A stretch of DNA of 64,000 nt, taken from positions 1-64,000 of the forward strand of contig JBBSGR010000004.1 of the NCBI GenBank assembly GCA_038253945.1, written 5' to 3'. Below, piece after piece: positions 8,345-16,363 of this stretch. The translations under genes were made by a program, and so were the position numbers. Under the pieces are notes generated by a model. It searched no databases, had not been told where the DNA came from, and worked only from the letters and a program-made list of their open reading frames with translations. This DNA comes from JBBRYW01 sp038253945. GTDB lineage: Bacteria; Actinomycetota; Thermoleophilia; Gaiellales; Gaiellaceae. Every line of letters starts with the position of its first letter. Position 1 is the stretch's first letter.

Positions 8345-9803
8345 TAGTAGTGCTTTGTTACTCACGCTGGGGGTAGAGGGGGAGCTCGAGTTGGTTGAGG
8401 TCGACGGGTTGGTGGCAGGTTCGGCAGCGGCTGTCCCAGCACTTGAAGACGGGCTGGATCAGCAGCACCGTCTGGGGGAGTGTCAGGCCAGCCGCGGGGC
8501 TCTCGGGCATAGGCGTTCCAGGGTGAGGAAGCCGTGGGCGACGGTGACAAGTGCGGTGTGGTGGTGCCAGCCGATCCAGGAGCGGCCTTCGTAGTGGTCG
8601 AGGCCGAGCTCGCCCTTGAGCTGTTTGTAGTCGAGCTCGATTCTCCAGCGCAGCCGGGCGAGCCGGGCGAGCCGTTCGGGCTCGCTGTCGGCCGGCAGGT
8701 TGCTGATCCAGTAGTCGCTCGGCTCGTCGGTGCCGGCGGGCATTCGGCGATCAGAAGCTCCTCGCGGGGCGGGGATGGCGTCGCTTTCTGCCAGTCGTGC
8801 GCGGCCCTGACGCGAACGAACAGAAACCGGGAGGTGACCGGGTTGCCGTCGGGCCCGTCGCGGAAGGCGACCGTCTGGGCGGATCCACTGCCGACCCTCG
8901 CGACCAGGTCGCTGATCGCCTCGGGCTCCCGGTCGGGCCGCGGCCGGCTCCTGGGCCTACCCGTCGCTGCCGTCCGCTCTGGGACAGCGAACACGGTCTC
9001 GGCCGGGAACACCTTCGTCTGGCCGCCGAGCGCGAGCACGTACTCGCGTCCGGCCTGGTGGAGCCGTTCACGCAGCATGGTGTTGTCGCCGTAGGCCTGG
9101 TCGCCCAGCACCGGCCCAGCAGGGAGGCCCCAGCCGGCCGCCCGCTCGACCAGATCCACCCCGAGCTCGGGCTTGGTCTTGAACTCGACCTCCGCGGGGA
9201 TCTTCGCCCTCGCCCGCCGCTCCGAGTCGGCGCACCACTCCTCGGGCAGGTACAGCGCCCAGCCAAGCGGCGCCGTGCCGCGCTCCCCGACCGCGTGTAC
9301 CGACACCCCGATCTGGCAGTTCCCGATCTTCCCCAGCGTCCTCGAATACTGACGCTTCACCCCTGGAGAGTGCTTGCCGTCCTTCGGAAACCCCGTGTCG
9401 TCGAGCACCCACGCTTCGACACCAAGCTCGGGAACGACCCGTTCCGCGCAGCGCCGCACCACCAGCGCCGGATCCCACGGCGAGTCGGCCAGGAACTGCT
9501 GCACCGACTCGTACCGCGCCGACGTCTCCTCGAGCCGAAACAACGTCGGCTGCAGACTCTTCCGCCCGCCCTGCTCGATCAAACCACGCACATACAACCC
9601 CGCGTTCTCCCGCTGCCGCACATGCGGCAAAGCCGACACGATCCCGTCGACGAACCCGACCAGACGCTCACGCGTCTCGACCGCAGGCATCTCCAGAGCA
9701 AACACCGCTTCCATCAAACCCTCCCTCAACGATGACCGCTGACGCGGACACCGTTCGACGCGAGAGCAGAGGACCCTTTTTCAAGACCAACAAAGCACTA
9801 CTA
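8345..9803 (-). mobile_element. IS701-family insertion sequence
   Basis: A 1459-bp element bounded by perfect 15-bp inverted repeats, TAGTAGTGCTTTGTT (8345-8359) and its complement (9789-9803). If the target is counted as a 4-bp YTAR sequence, as known for IS701 relatives, the flanks are TTAG (8344-8347) and CTAG (9801-9804). They differ at one base, so either the duplication has mutated or the ends have recombined. The right flank is TAGGGGCCTG, the apparent terminus of an older IS remnant, so the insertion is nested. The only gene is a frameshifted transposase. Confidence 0.8.
8483..9729 (-). pseudogene. IS701-family transposase, frameshifted near the C-terminus
   Basis: From 9729 the frame encodes a DDE transposase. 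Visible pieces are the N-terminal L-P-H-V-R-Q-R-E-N-A-G-L-Y-V-R-G-L segment, first-Asp motif VLDDTGFPKDG, K-R-Q-Y-S-R-T-L-G-K-I-G-N-C-Q-I, and second-Asp G-D-Q-A-Y-G-D. After R-E-E-L-L-I-A-E, at about 8743-8750, sense continues in another frame: WISNLPADSEPERLARLA, then W-R-I-E-L-D-Y-K-Q-L-K-G-E-L-G-L-D-H-Y-E-G-R-S. This carries the catalytic glutamate (the E of K-G-E-L-G-L-D-H) and stops at 8483. A single indel separates the two parts. It is probably inactive unless the shift is a sequencing error. Confidence 0.75.
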
Positions 9804-10137
9804 GGGGCCTGGGTCCGTAACAGGAATCGGCGCGATCCAGGCGAAGTGATCGGTGGATCTGGTGGCGCGAGCGAGCGGCGGAAGCGCGCCGCGAGGGAGC
9901 GGATTGCTGTCGCGAGCCGCGCGAGGGAGCTGCGTTTGCCTGCTGAAGGGCTCGCGGGAGCGCTGTTTCGCTCCCTGATCAGCTCGAGTCCGCCGGCCCG
10001 GTGGAGCTTGAGCAGGTTGTGGATCGCGCAGTGGAAGCGCCACTGCCCGCGCGCGGCCGGCTTGCTGCGCAGGAGCAGCCGTCGGGCGTCGACGATCGTC
10101 TTGCGCCGGGGGTTTTTGGCGACGGCTCAGTCAAGAT
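9802..10137 (-). pseudogene. IS1182-like transposase, C-terminal remnant
   Basis: On the minus strand about 10137-9950 reads VAKNPRRKTIVDARRLLLRS and then A-R-G-Q-W-R-F-H-C-A-I-H-N-L-L-K-L-H-R. This is the characteristic end of IS1182-type transposases (G-Q-W...H-N-L-x-K-L-H). The TAGGGGCCTG at 9802-9811 probably is the element terminus. Everything upstream of about 10137 is missing. Confidence 0.5.
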
Positions 10138-10440
10138 TCTATCCACCTCGGCGCCCTGCTCTTCATTTCACAAGAAATAATCCTCCAAACAAGCTACTTC
10201 TTCCAGATCAATCGAGAATGCCCCCGACAAGAATCGAACTTTGCACGCGGTTTAGGAGGGCGCCTCTGAGGTCGACGCAAATCGCATCGTTGAGCCAGGT
10301 CCAGCTGCTTCCGTCGCCATTGCGACAGCCGCTGTGACAGTCTCGGGATGGCGCCCCGCCTTCTCCGGCGGCAGCCGCTCACGTCTGCTGACCTCCGCTC
10401 TGGAGGGTCGGAGGCAGGCAACATGCTGGGACTCCAAGCG
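10138..10440. other. Non-coding stretch with a tRNA-Arg fragment
   Basis: No plausible gene. The first ~70 bp are noticeably AT-rich for this window. The only recognisable item is the tRNA-Arg 3' half at 10219-10259. Confidence 0.4.
10219..10259 (-). other. Degenerate 3' half of tRNA-Arg(CCU), probable attachment-site relic
   Basis: On the minus strand the sequence starts at the anticodon loop (CTCCTAA, anticodon CCT). It continues with the 3' anticodon stem and a T-arm whose outer two pairs mismatch (CAAAG-TTCGATT-CTTGT), and ends with acceptor CGGGGGC plus A. The 5' half is absent. Like the tRNA-Gln half at 7.3 kb, it suggests past integration at a tRNA gene. Confidence 0.5.
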
Positions 10441-10473
10441 ACGGGAGGCGGCGTCCTTCGGGCCGCCTCCCGT
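10441..10473 (-). terminator. Rho-independent-type hairpin after the haloperoxidase gene
   Basis: A perfect 12-bp stem, ACGGGAGGCGGC / GCCGCCTCCCGT, with a 9-nt loop, lies 16 bp beyond the stop codon of the gene ending at 10489. Confidence 0.65.
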
Positions 10474-10488
10474 GCCGAAGATCCTGCT

Positions 10489-11853
10489 TCAGCCGCGCAG
10501 CTGGAAGTAGTGCTCGGCGACGTAGTCGCCGACGTTACGGCCGAGAATGGCGCCCTGCACGTCAGAGTTCCGGAAGTGGAAGCCGACGAGGACGCGCGCC
10601 GAGTCGACGTCGTCCACCACGTCCTGGAGGCGGTCGTAGCGCTGTGTCGTGCCCGTGACGCGGCTGTCGAGCGTGAACGGGACGTTGTCAGTGCCGAAGA
10701 ACGCGTCGAGTGCCGCGACGACGGCGCTGCTGTGGCAGGCGTGCGCCGACGGGTACTCGGGGAAGTTCGGCACGGTGCCGAGTGACTTCCAGTTCGCGTC
10801 GGCGGTCGTCTGCGGGTTGCCGTCGCTGTCTGCCTGCTGGATTGCCTGGTAGGGGCGCCAGAACCAGTAGTGGTACTTGGCGTCGAAGCAGGCGATCATC
10901 GCGTCGCCGCCCGCGACGTGCGCCATCGCCAGCATCCGCGCGGTCTGGACGAGGTCGAACCCGCGGGCGGTGGCCAGGCGTAGCAAGCCGTCGTTCCACT
11001 GCCGGATGTCGTGGTCGGTCCAGAACCGCGCCTCCGTCGTCTGCTCGGGCGTCCTGCCCGTGCTGTTGAGACTCCCCAGGTTCTTGACCTCGTTGAAGTC
11101 GTCGGCGTACGCCTGGCTGGTAAGGGCGTTCAAGCCGCCCCTCGTTCGGCGATCGCGAGATCGGCCGTCGGGGCGGAACTGCGACGCGCTCTCGAGCGCG
11201 AGCGGCCGGACGCCGGGCAGGCGAAGACCGAGCGCCGGCCCCGAGGCGTTGGGCTGCCAGATACCGGGGCCTGGCGGCGGCGGGTTCAGATCGGCGAACA
11301 TCGGGTTCTTCTCGAGGCCGTCGTTCTTGCGCAGAGCGAGCACGGCTGCGGCCACCTTGCGACCGACGTCGATCCCGCTGTCTTGTGCCGACCCGCCGGG
11401 GATCGCGTTCACGTACGCGGCGTAATCGCCGTCGAGAATCGCCTGCTGGGTGGGGCTCAGGCCGAGCCCGGGCAAGCCGACGAGCGTGTCACGCGCCGCG
11501 GTCGCGATCGCCGCCTCCGGGGAAGCACCCGGCGCGCTGCCTGCGATCGCGTACGGCGTAGAGCCGCCCTCGATCGCTACAGCCGCGTCGTAGATCGCGA
11601 CATGGACGATGCCCATGTACACCGCCGCCTCGCCCGGGAACTTGTTACCGAAGTTCTCCGGTCCTGCGCTCGGCGGAACGATTGCGCACCGCGCCTCCGT
11701 GCTCCAGAAGGCGACCGGTGTCGTCGCGGCAGGGTAGTTCGCGGCAGGCGCGCATTGCGTCGCCGGTGGTGCGCCCGCGCTCGGCCCGGCGCCGATGAAC
11801 CCGGTCGCCGCCAGGAGAATCAGTAGCAGGGGGATGCCCAATCGCAGTCTCAT
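10489..11853 (-). CDS. Exported vanadium-dependent haloperoxidase / PAP2-superfamily protein
   Basis: A 454-residue protein with a signal sequence (residues 1-27, IPLLLILLAATGFIGAG). The C-terminal half has the PAP2/vanadium-haloperoxidase signature in order: K-Y-H-Y-W-F-W-R-P (K-x6-R-P), E-Y-P-S-A-H (P-S-x-H) and A-R-V-L-V-G-F-H-F-R-N-S-D (R-x5-H). These residues bind vanadate or phosphate and supply the catalytic histidine. A Cys-containing N-terminal segment precedes the helical bundle. The family includes halide peroxidases and acid phosphatases; sequence alone does not decide between them. Its ATG overlaps the stop of the small gene upstream (ATGA). It appears to be the last gene of a three-gene unit headed by the LuxR regulator. 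Confidence 0.85.
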   Translation of the reverse strand: MRLRLGIPLLLILLAATGFIGAGPSAGAPPATQCAPAANYPAATTPVAFWSTEARCAIVPPSAGPENFGNKFPGEAAVYMGIVHVAIYDAAVAIEGGSTPYAIAGSAPGASPEAAIATAARDTLVGLPGLGLSPTQQAILDGDYAAYVNAIPGGSAQDSGIDVGRKVAAAVLALRKNDGLEKNPMFADLNPPPPGPGIWQPNASGPALGLRLPGVRPLALESASQFRPDGRSRDRRTRGGLNALTSQAYADDFNEVKNLGSLNSTGRTPEQTTEARFWTDHDIRQWNDGLLRLATARGFDLVQTARMLAMAHVAGGDAMIACFDAKYHYWFWRPYQAIQQADSDGNPQTTADANWKSLGTVPNFPEYPSAHACHSSAVVAALDAFFGTDNVPFTLDSRVTGTTQRYDRLQDVVDDVDSARVLVGFHFRNSDVQGAILGRNVGDYVAEHYFQLRG

Positions 11854-12122
11854 TGCTCCTCCATTCGTGTGGGGATCGCCTCAACGACGCGAAGCGGCTC
11901 GAGCGCGGCCCGGTGAGCCACAAGCGCGGCCTCACGGCCGGACGCGGCCACGAAGCTGAAGAAGCAGATCTCGTCCTCGGGGACGTGGATAGATCCCTCG
12001 AAGCCGACGCGCGTCCCCTCACGCGTCATCTCCTCGGCGGCTGAGCGCGCCCGCCGCTCGCGCGCTTGCCGCTGGCCGGCGGCGCCGCGGGCGAGGAACG
12101 TCTCGACGAGGTAGCTCGGCAC
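11850..12122 (-). CDS. Small conserved protein, DUF4242/nickel-binding-like
   Basis: 90 residues from a GTG. It opens P-S-Y-L-V-E-T-F-L and has a central F-E-G-S-I-H-V-P-E-D-E-I-C-F-F-S-F-V-A and a C-terminal L-E-P-L-R-V-V-E-A-I. This matches the strand order of small ferredoxin-like DUF4242 proteins, some of which bind nickel; the metal ligands are not evident here. The start is preceded by TACCGT and 7 nt, suggesting its own leaderless transcript. Its stop overlaps the haloperoxidase start by 4 bp, so the two should be translationally coupled. Confidence 0.65.
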   Translation of the reverse strand: MPSYLVETFLARGAAGQRQARERRARSAAEEMTREGTRVGFEGSIHVPEDEICFFSFVAASGREAALVAHRAALEPLRVVEAIPTRMEEQ

Positions 12123-12129
12123 CCGACCG

Positions 12130-12135
12130 ACGGTA
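12130..12135 (-). promoter_or_regulatory. -10 element TACCGT for the gene at 12122
   Basis: TACCGT (TANNNT) ends 7 nt before the GTG at 12122, consistent with leaderless transcription. Confidence 0.4.
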
Positions 12136-12146
12136 CGCGGCGGTAC

Positions 12147-13805
12147 TCAGCTTGAAATCGTGAGTCCCCCTGAACTTTGCTCCGCCGCTTCGGAGTCCGG
12201 CGGGTATGCGCGCGCGAGCTCGGCCCGCGACCGGATGCCGAGCTTGGCGTACACGTGGGAGAGGTGCGTCTCGACCGTGCGCTCCCCGAGAAAGAGGGCG
12301 GCGGCGACCTCCCGGTTCGTTCGCCCCTCGGCGACGAGCGCAGCGACTCGGCGCTCCGCGGCCGTCAGCCCCTTCTCGCGCGTACGCCCGCCGATCCGGC
12401 CCAGCTCGGCGCGGGCCTTCTCGATCCACGTTGCGGCCCCGAGCTGCTCGAACCCGTCGAGCGCGGCGGCGATCGCTTCGCGGGCGGCGCGTTTCTGCCG
12501 CTCGCGCCGGCGGACGACCCCGAGCGCGAGCAGCGCGCGGGCGCGCCCGAACGCGTCGCTGGCCGCTTCGTGCTGCACGACGGCGTCCGCCAGGAGCGCA
12601 GCGGCCTCGGCGACGTCGCCGCGCGCCGCGGCGACGAGGCCGTGGCAGCGCGTCACGTGCGCGAGCACCCGGTCGTCGCCCGCCTCTCGCTCGTTCTCCC
12701 AGGCATCGAGGACTGGCACGGCGGCGTCGACACGGTCGAGTTCGAGCAGCGCCGCGACGTGGTCGGCGACCCACCAGCGGTGGCCTGCTTCGTGCCAGCC
12801 CAGTCTCGTGGTTACGCCCTCGGCCTCGGCGAACCATCGCAGCGCCGTCTTCGGATCGCCGCTCTGCAGCGCGACGAAGCCGAGCGTGCCGAGGTGCACG
12901 GGCGTGTGCCGCTCGAATTGCTCCTCGCCGAGCTGCAACGCGCGCTCCGAGTGTGCGCGCGCGAGCTCGAGCTGTCCGCGGTGCGCGGCGACGACGGCGA
13001 TCGGCAGGTGGGCCCAGGGCACCTCGAGCCCGTACTGGGTCATCAGATCGTAGGCGCGCTCCGCGTACCCGGCTGCGATGTCCCATCGGCCGGCCCAAAG
13101 CTCGAGGTACGCGAGGCGGCTCAGTGCATCGGCCGCCGAGAGGTCGTCGCGCTCGCGGGACTCCTCGTACTCGCGCTCGAGCAACCCACGTGCGGCGGCG
13201 TGGTCGCTGATCTTGATGGTGCCGAGCAGCGCGAACCGCGCTCTGCGTACCAGCCGCGCGTCGCCGGTCGCGACTGCGATCTCGTGTGCCCGCTCCGCGT
13301 ACGTTGTCGCCTCCGGATCGCCGACCGCCGAGCCGAGAAACGTCATCATGTCGAGCGCCTCCACCCGCAGCGCGTCGTCGTCGACTTCATCGGCGAGCTC
13401 GAGGGACGCACGCGCGTGCTCGAGCGCGCCGTGGAACCCCTTCTTGAAGCGCACCGACCATGCCAGCCGGCGCTGGATCGCCGCCTGCAGGGCCGGGCGC
13501 GACGTCGCGTCGTGCAATGCTTCCTCGAGTAGCGCGACGGCGCGGTCGAGGCCCTCGAGGTCGGCGAGGAGGATCAGCACGTCGGCACGCAACGCGCCGA
13601 GCCCGGTCTGCTCGAGCAGCTCGCTCGCGATCGTCCGTGCGCGCGTCCATTCCCCGGAGGCGTGATGGGCGCGCGCTGCGGCGAGCGCGCGCCGGTGGCG
13701 CTCTCCGACCTCGTCCGCCGGTGTCAGCCGCAGCGCCGCCTCAGCCAGCTCGGCCGCGCTCGCCGAGGCGCCGCGACCGGCGGCGATCGTCGCCGCATCG
13801 TCCAA
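12147..13805 (-). CDS. LuxR/LAL-type regulator, C-terminal part (TPR region and HTH), after an in-frame stop
   Basis: The 552-residue frame holds many TPR-like helical repeats (W-S-V-R-F-K-K-G-F-H-G-A-L-E-H-A-R-A-S-L; A-G-Y-A-E-R-A-Y-D-L). It ends with a GerE/LuxR helix-turn-helix: E-R-R-V-A-A-L-V-A-E-G-R-T-N-R-E-V-A-A-A-L-F, then T-V-E-T-H-L-S-H-V-Y-A-K-L-G-I-R-S-R. It is in the same frame as the AAA domain that ends at 13830, and the two parts together have the layout of a single large ATP-binding LuxR (LAL) protein. The internal start at 13805 is only the first possible codon and lacks a ribosome binding site. Without the ATPase the HTH part would be unregulated or not made. Confidence 0.7.
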   Translation of the reverse strand: MDDAATIAAGRGASASAAELAEAALRLTPADEVGERHRRALAAARAHHASGEWTRARTIASELLEQTGLGALRADVLILLADLEGLDRAVALLEEALHDATSRPALQAAIQRRLAWSVRFKKGFHGALEHARASLELADEVDDDALRVEALDMMTFLGSAVGDPEATTYAERAHEIAVATGDARLVRRARFALLGTIKISDHAAARGLLEREYEESRERDDLSAADALSRLAYLELWAGRWDIAAGYAERAYDLMTQYGLEVPWAHLPIAVVAAHRGQLELARAHSERALQLGEEQFERHTPVHLGTLGFVALQSGDPKTALRWFAEAEGVTTRLGWHEAGHRWWVADHVAALLELDRVDAAVPVLDAWENEREAGDDRVLAHVTRCHGLVAAARGDVAEAAALLADAVVQHEAASDAFGRARALLALGVVRRRERQKRAAREAIAAALDGFEQLGAATWIEKARAELGRIGGRTREKGLTAAERRVAALVAEGRTNREVAAALFLGERTVETHLSHVYAKLGIRSRAELARAYPPDSEAAEQSSGGLTISS

Positions 13806-13829
13806 CTCGGCGGCGACGGCGGCGTCGGG

Positions 13830-14792
13830 CTAGAGCACCGACGAGAGCAGCGGGTGGGTGAAGCGAATCGCGCCGCGCTCGCGCTCCACGACGTTCGCTG
13901 CGATCGCGGGGTCGAGCGCGTCCGGCGCGATACCGGCGCGCCTTAGGAGCGATTCCGAGGGCGTTCCAAGAGCCGACGTAAGCGCGAGCGCGTCGCGCGT
14001 TGCCGCAGGAAGGCCGTCGAGGCGCGTGCGGACGAGCTCGTCGAGCGTCTCCGGAACTGGCAGCGGCTCGAGCGGGTCGACGTTCTCGCCGAGCATGCGG
14101 GCCAGCTCCAGCGCGAAGAACGGATTTCCGCCCGAACGCTCATGGATGCGCAACAGGGTCTGGCGTGCGAACGGCCTGCCGAAGCGGTCGTGAAGGAGGC
14201 GATGCAGCGCGCCGACGCTGAGTGGGCCGATCCGCAGCCGTTGAACATCGCCCGCCTGCTCGAGCTCGGACGGCTCCAGCCGGCGGGCGAGGAAGAGCCG
14301 GACGTTGTTGTCGAGGCGCCGCAGCGCGAAGGCGAGTGCGCTCGCCGACGAGGCGTCGAGCCACTGGACGTCGTCGATCGCGACGACAACCGCTTTTCGC
14401 TCGCTCAACAAGTCGAGCACGTCGTGGACGGCCACGGCGAGAGCGCGATGGTCCGCGACGTCGTCCGCGTTCTCGTCCCGCAGCAGCGCGACCTCGAGCG
14501 CGCGCCGTCTGGGCAGCGACAGCTCGCCGATCACCTCGTCGAGGACGCGGTCGAAGAGATCGCCGAGCCCGACGTGCGCGAGCCCACGTTCTGCCTCGGC
14601 CGGTCGTGAGAGCAGAACTCGCAAGCCCCGCTCGCGCGCGTGCTCGACGCCCGCAAGCCACAGCGTGGACTTCCCGATCCCCGGCTCCCCCTCGAGCACG
14701 AACGCAGCGGGGCCTTCGCCTTCCTGCGTTCCTGCGATGCAGGCGCGAATGAAGGCGAGTTCCTCCTCCCTGCCGACGACCTCGCGCGCCAT
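13830..14792 (-). CDS. LuxR/LAL-type regulator, N-terminal AAA part, truncated by TAG
   Basis: 320 residues from the ATG at 14792. It starts A-R-E-V-V-G-R-E-E-E-L, then Walker A GEPGIGKST, Walker B V-V-V-A-I-D-D-V-Q-W-L-D and sensor-like G-G-N-P-F-F-A-L-E-L-A-R. This is the STAND-type ATPase module of LAL regulators. The frame stops with TAG at 13830-13832 after F-T-H-P-L-L-S-S-V-L. Relatives continue for about 35-40 residues (a short helical linker) before the P-D-A-A-V-A-A-E-L-D-D-A segment that here follows directly. So both a small deletion and a stop appear to have occurred at one point. Confidence 0.7.
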   Translation of the reverse strand: MAREVVGREEELAFIRACIAGTQEGEGPAAFVLEGEPGIGKSTLWLAGVEHARERGLRVLLSRPAEAERGLAHVGLGDLFDRVLDEVIGELSLPRRRALEVALLRDENADDVADHRALAVAVHDVLDLLSERKAVVVAIDDVQWLDASSASALAFALRRLDNNVRLFLARRLEPSELEQAGDVQRLRIGPLSVGALHRLLHDRFGRPFARQTLLRIHERSGGNPFFALELARMLGENVDPLEPLPVPETLDELVRTRLDGLPAATRDALALTSALGTPSESLLRRAGIAPDALDPAIAANVVERERGAIRFTHPLLSSVL

Positions 14793-14939
14793 AGTGGTCG
14801 CACGGTATCGTGGCAGAGGTAGCGGCAAACGCAACCTCGAGGCCGATCCAAGGCCGTATGCAGGATCGGCGGCTACCCAGCGCCGTTGCTCCGATCAGGT
14901 GATCAACGGCGCACGTCGGCGATCGTCACGGTGTACGCC

Positions 14940-15155
14940 GCTGCCGACCGGACTAGACCTAGGATCGCCGTCGACCCCTACGTTCGCGTCGACAGCTGCG
15001 ACTACTCGCTCGATCCGTTCCTGGTCGGCCGGCGCGTCGAGCTGCGCATCTCGCAACGCGAGCTCGTCGCCTGCTGCCTCGACACGGGCGAGCTCGCCTG
15101 CCGGCACCGGCGCTCGTTCGCCCGCCACCGCACGATCACCTACGAGCGTGGCCGC
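14940..15155 (+). pseudogene. IS21-family IstA transposase, C-terminal remnant
   Basis: The frame reads V-D-P-Y-V-R-V-D-S-C-D-Y-S-L-D-P, V-G-R-R-V-E-L-R-I-S-Q-R, C-L-D-T-G-E-L-A-C-R-H-R-R-S-F-A-R-H-R-T-I. This is the beta-barrel end of IS21 IstA proteins. Neither the catalytic core nor istB is present. Confidence 0.65.
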
Positions 15156-15335
15156 GCCTTTTCTACCTCGTGCGCGAAGACGCGTTGTCCGCGGCATGAG
15201 CCGCACCCGACACAGGGCTCGAGCACGTCCCATGGCGAGCACGAGCGCGCGGCGGCTCGACGGAGCGACGGCACACCGCAAGTTCAGTGTCCCGCCGGGA
15301 TCTATTCAGAGGCAACCGTGAAAGGGGTCTACAGG

Positions 15336-15788
15336 ATGAGATGTCGAGCCGCGCTGGTCGTGGTGCTGGTTGCCGGCGCCTTCGCCTCGGTCGTCGGCGC
15401 CGGTCTTGCGGCCCAGGCCAGCAGCCCGGGCAAGGTCGCGATCTGCCATAAGACGAGCTCCGGCAACTTCGTGAAGCTCAAGGTCGGCAAGAACGCGATC
15501 GACGCTCACCGCGCTCATGACGGCGACGTGGTACTCATGGACGAGAACGCGAGTTGTCCGACGTCCTCCATGACTCCGCCGGCCGCCACTGCCGAGTCGA
15601 GTCCGGACAAGGTGGCGATCTGTCACCGGACGAAGTCCGTGAGGCACCCGTTCGTGAAGATCTCCGTCGGTAGGAACGCCCTCGGCGCGCACCTGAAGCA
15701 CGAGGGCGACATGGTGCTGATCGACGAGAAGGCGAGCTGTCCGACGGCCGCGGCAAGAGGCGCGGCGGAAAGTAGGGGTCCAAGATGA
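15336..15788 (+). CDS. Exported protein with two Cys/His (KVAICH...AH..HDGD) repeats
   Basis: The ATG at 15336 has AAAGGGG upstream; a GTG at 15318 is an alternative. The 150-residue product has a signal peptide (residues 1-26), then two ~45-residue repeats. Repeat 1 is KVAICHKTSSGNFVKLKVGK, then A-I-D-A-H-R-A-H-D-G-D and a closing C-P. Repeat 2 is KVAICHRTKSVRHPFVKISV, then A-L-G-A-H-L-K-H-E-G-D and C-P. Each has one C-H pair, two histidines spaced H-x-x-H and a final Cys, which could bind a metal or form disulfides. Its stop overlaps the next gene's ATG (ATGA), so the pair is coupled. I know of such repeats in exported bacterial proteins but of no established function. Confidence 0.75.
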   Translation: MRCRAALVVVLVAGAFASVVGAGLAAQASSPGKVAICHKTSSGNFVKLKVGKNAIDAHRAHDGDVVLMDENASCPTSSMTPPAATAESSPDKVAICHRTKSVRHPFVKISVGRNALGAHLKHEGDMVLIDEKASCPTAAARGAAESRGPR

Positions 15789-16288
15789 GATTGAAGCTTC
15801 TAGTTCCGGTGCTGTTCCTCGCCGGCTTCGGTGCTTCGTACGCGATCGCGAGCCCGGACGCCGCGTTGCACCTGATCAAGACGGGCACGACCGGTAAGCC
15901 GGGCAAGGTCAAGCTCTGTCATAAGACGGGCTCGAAGAAGAACCCGTCCGTGACCATCTCGGTCAGCCGGAAGGCGCTCAAAGCGCACCTGAGGCACGGC
16001 GACACGATGGACGCCTGCCCGTCCCGGACGACCTCGACATCCGACTCGGCGTCGACCTCGACGTCGACCTCCACCTCCGCATCGACGTCCACCACCGACA
16101 GCAAGGTGGCCATCTGTCACAGGACTGGTTCGCCGAGCAATCCCTACGTGAAGATCACTGTGAGCGAGAGTGCATTGGATGCGCATCGGCGCCACGGGGA
16201 CATCGTCCCGGCGCCTGCCGCAGGCTGCCCGACCGGGGTATCGGGCACGACGACCGACATGACGGGCGGCAAGGGAAAGGGCCGCTAG
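15785..16288 (+). CDS. Exported protein with two Cys/His repeats joined by a Ser/Thr linker
   Basis: 167 residues. A signal sequence (1-22) is followed by repeat 1 (KVKLCHKTGSKKNPSVTISV, then A-L-K-A-H-L-R-H-G-D and C-P), a linker of almost only Ser, Thr, Ala and Asp (about residues 80-100) and repeat 2 (KVAICHRTGSPSNPYVKITV, then A-L-D-A-H-R-R-H-G-D and G-C-P). The linker resembles flexible spacers in extracellular proteins. The C-terminus is Gly/Lys-rich. It is translationally coupled to the paralogous gene upstream, giving four copies of the same module in one transcript, and followed by a strong terminator. Confidence 0.75.
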   Translation: MRLKLLVPVLFLAGFGASYAIASPDAALHLIKTGTTGKPGKVKLCHKTGSKKNPSVTISVSRKALKAHLRHGDTMDACPSRTTSTSDSASTSTSTSTSASTSTTDSKVAICHRTGSPSNPYVKITVSESALDAHRRHGDIVPAPAAGCPTGVSGTTTDMTGGKGKGR

Positions 16289-16305
16289 TCGTCGCAGGTC
16301 GTCGG

Positions 16306-16340
16306 GAGAGGGGCGGCCTTCGGGCCGTCCCTTCTCTTTC
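16306..16340 (+). terminator. Rho-independent terminator after the Cys/His-repeat operon
   Basis: GGGCGGCC-ttcg-GGCCGTCC (one G-T pair), flanked by complementary AGAG/CTCT and followed by CTTTC. Confidence 0.75.
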
Positions 16341-16363
16341 ATCTGCCCGTCCGTTGCGCTTAG

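Noticed and set aside
10194..10437. Small minus-strand frames over the tRNA-Arg fragment
   Set aside because: No start signal or family. They read through the tRNA fragment, which commonly produces such spurious products.
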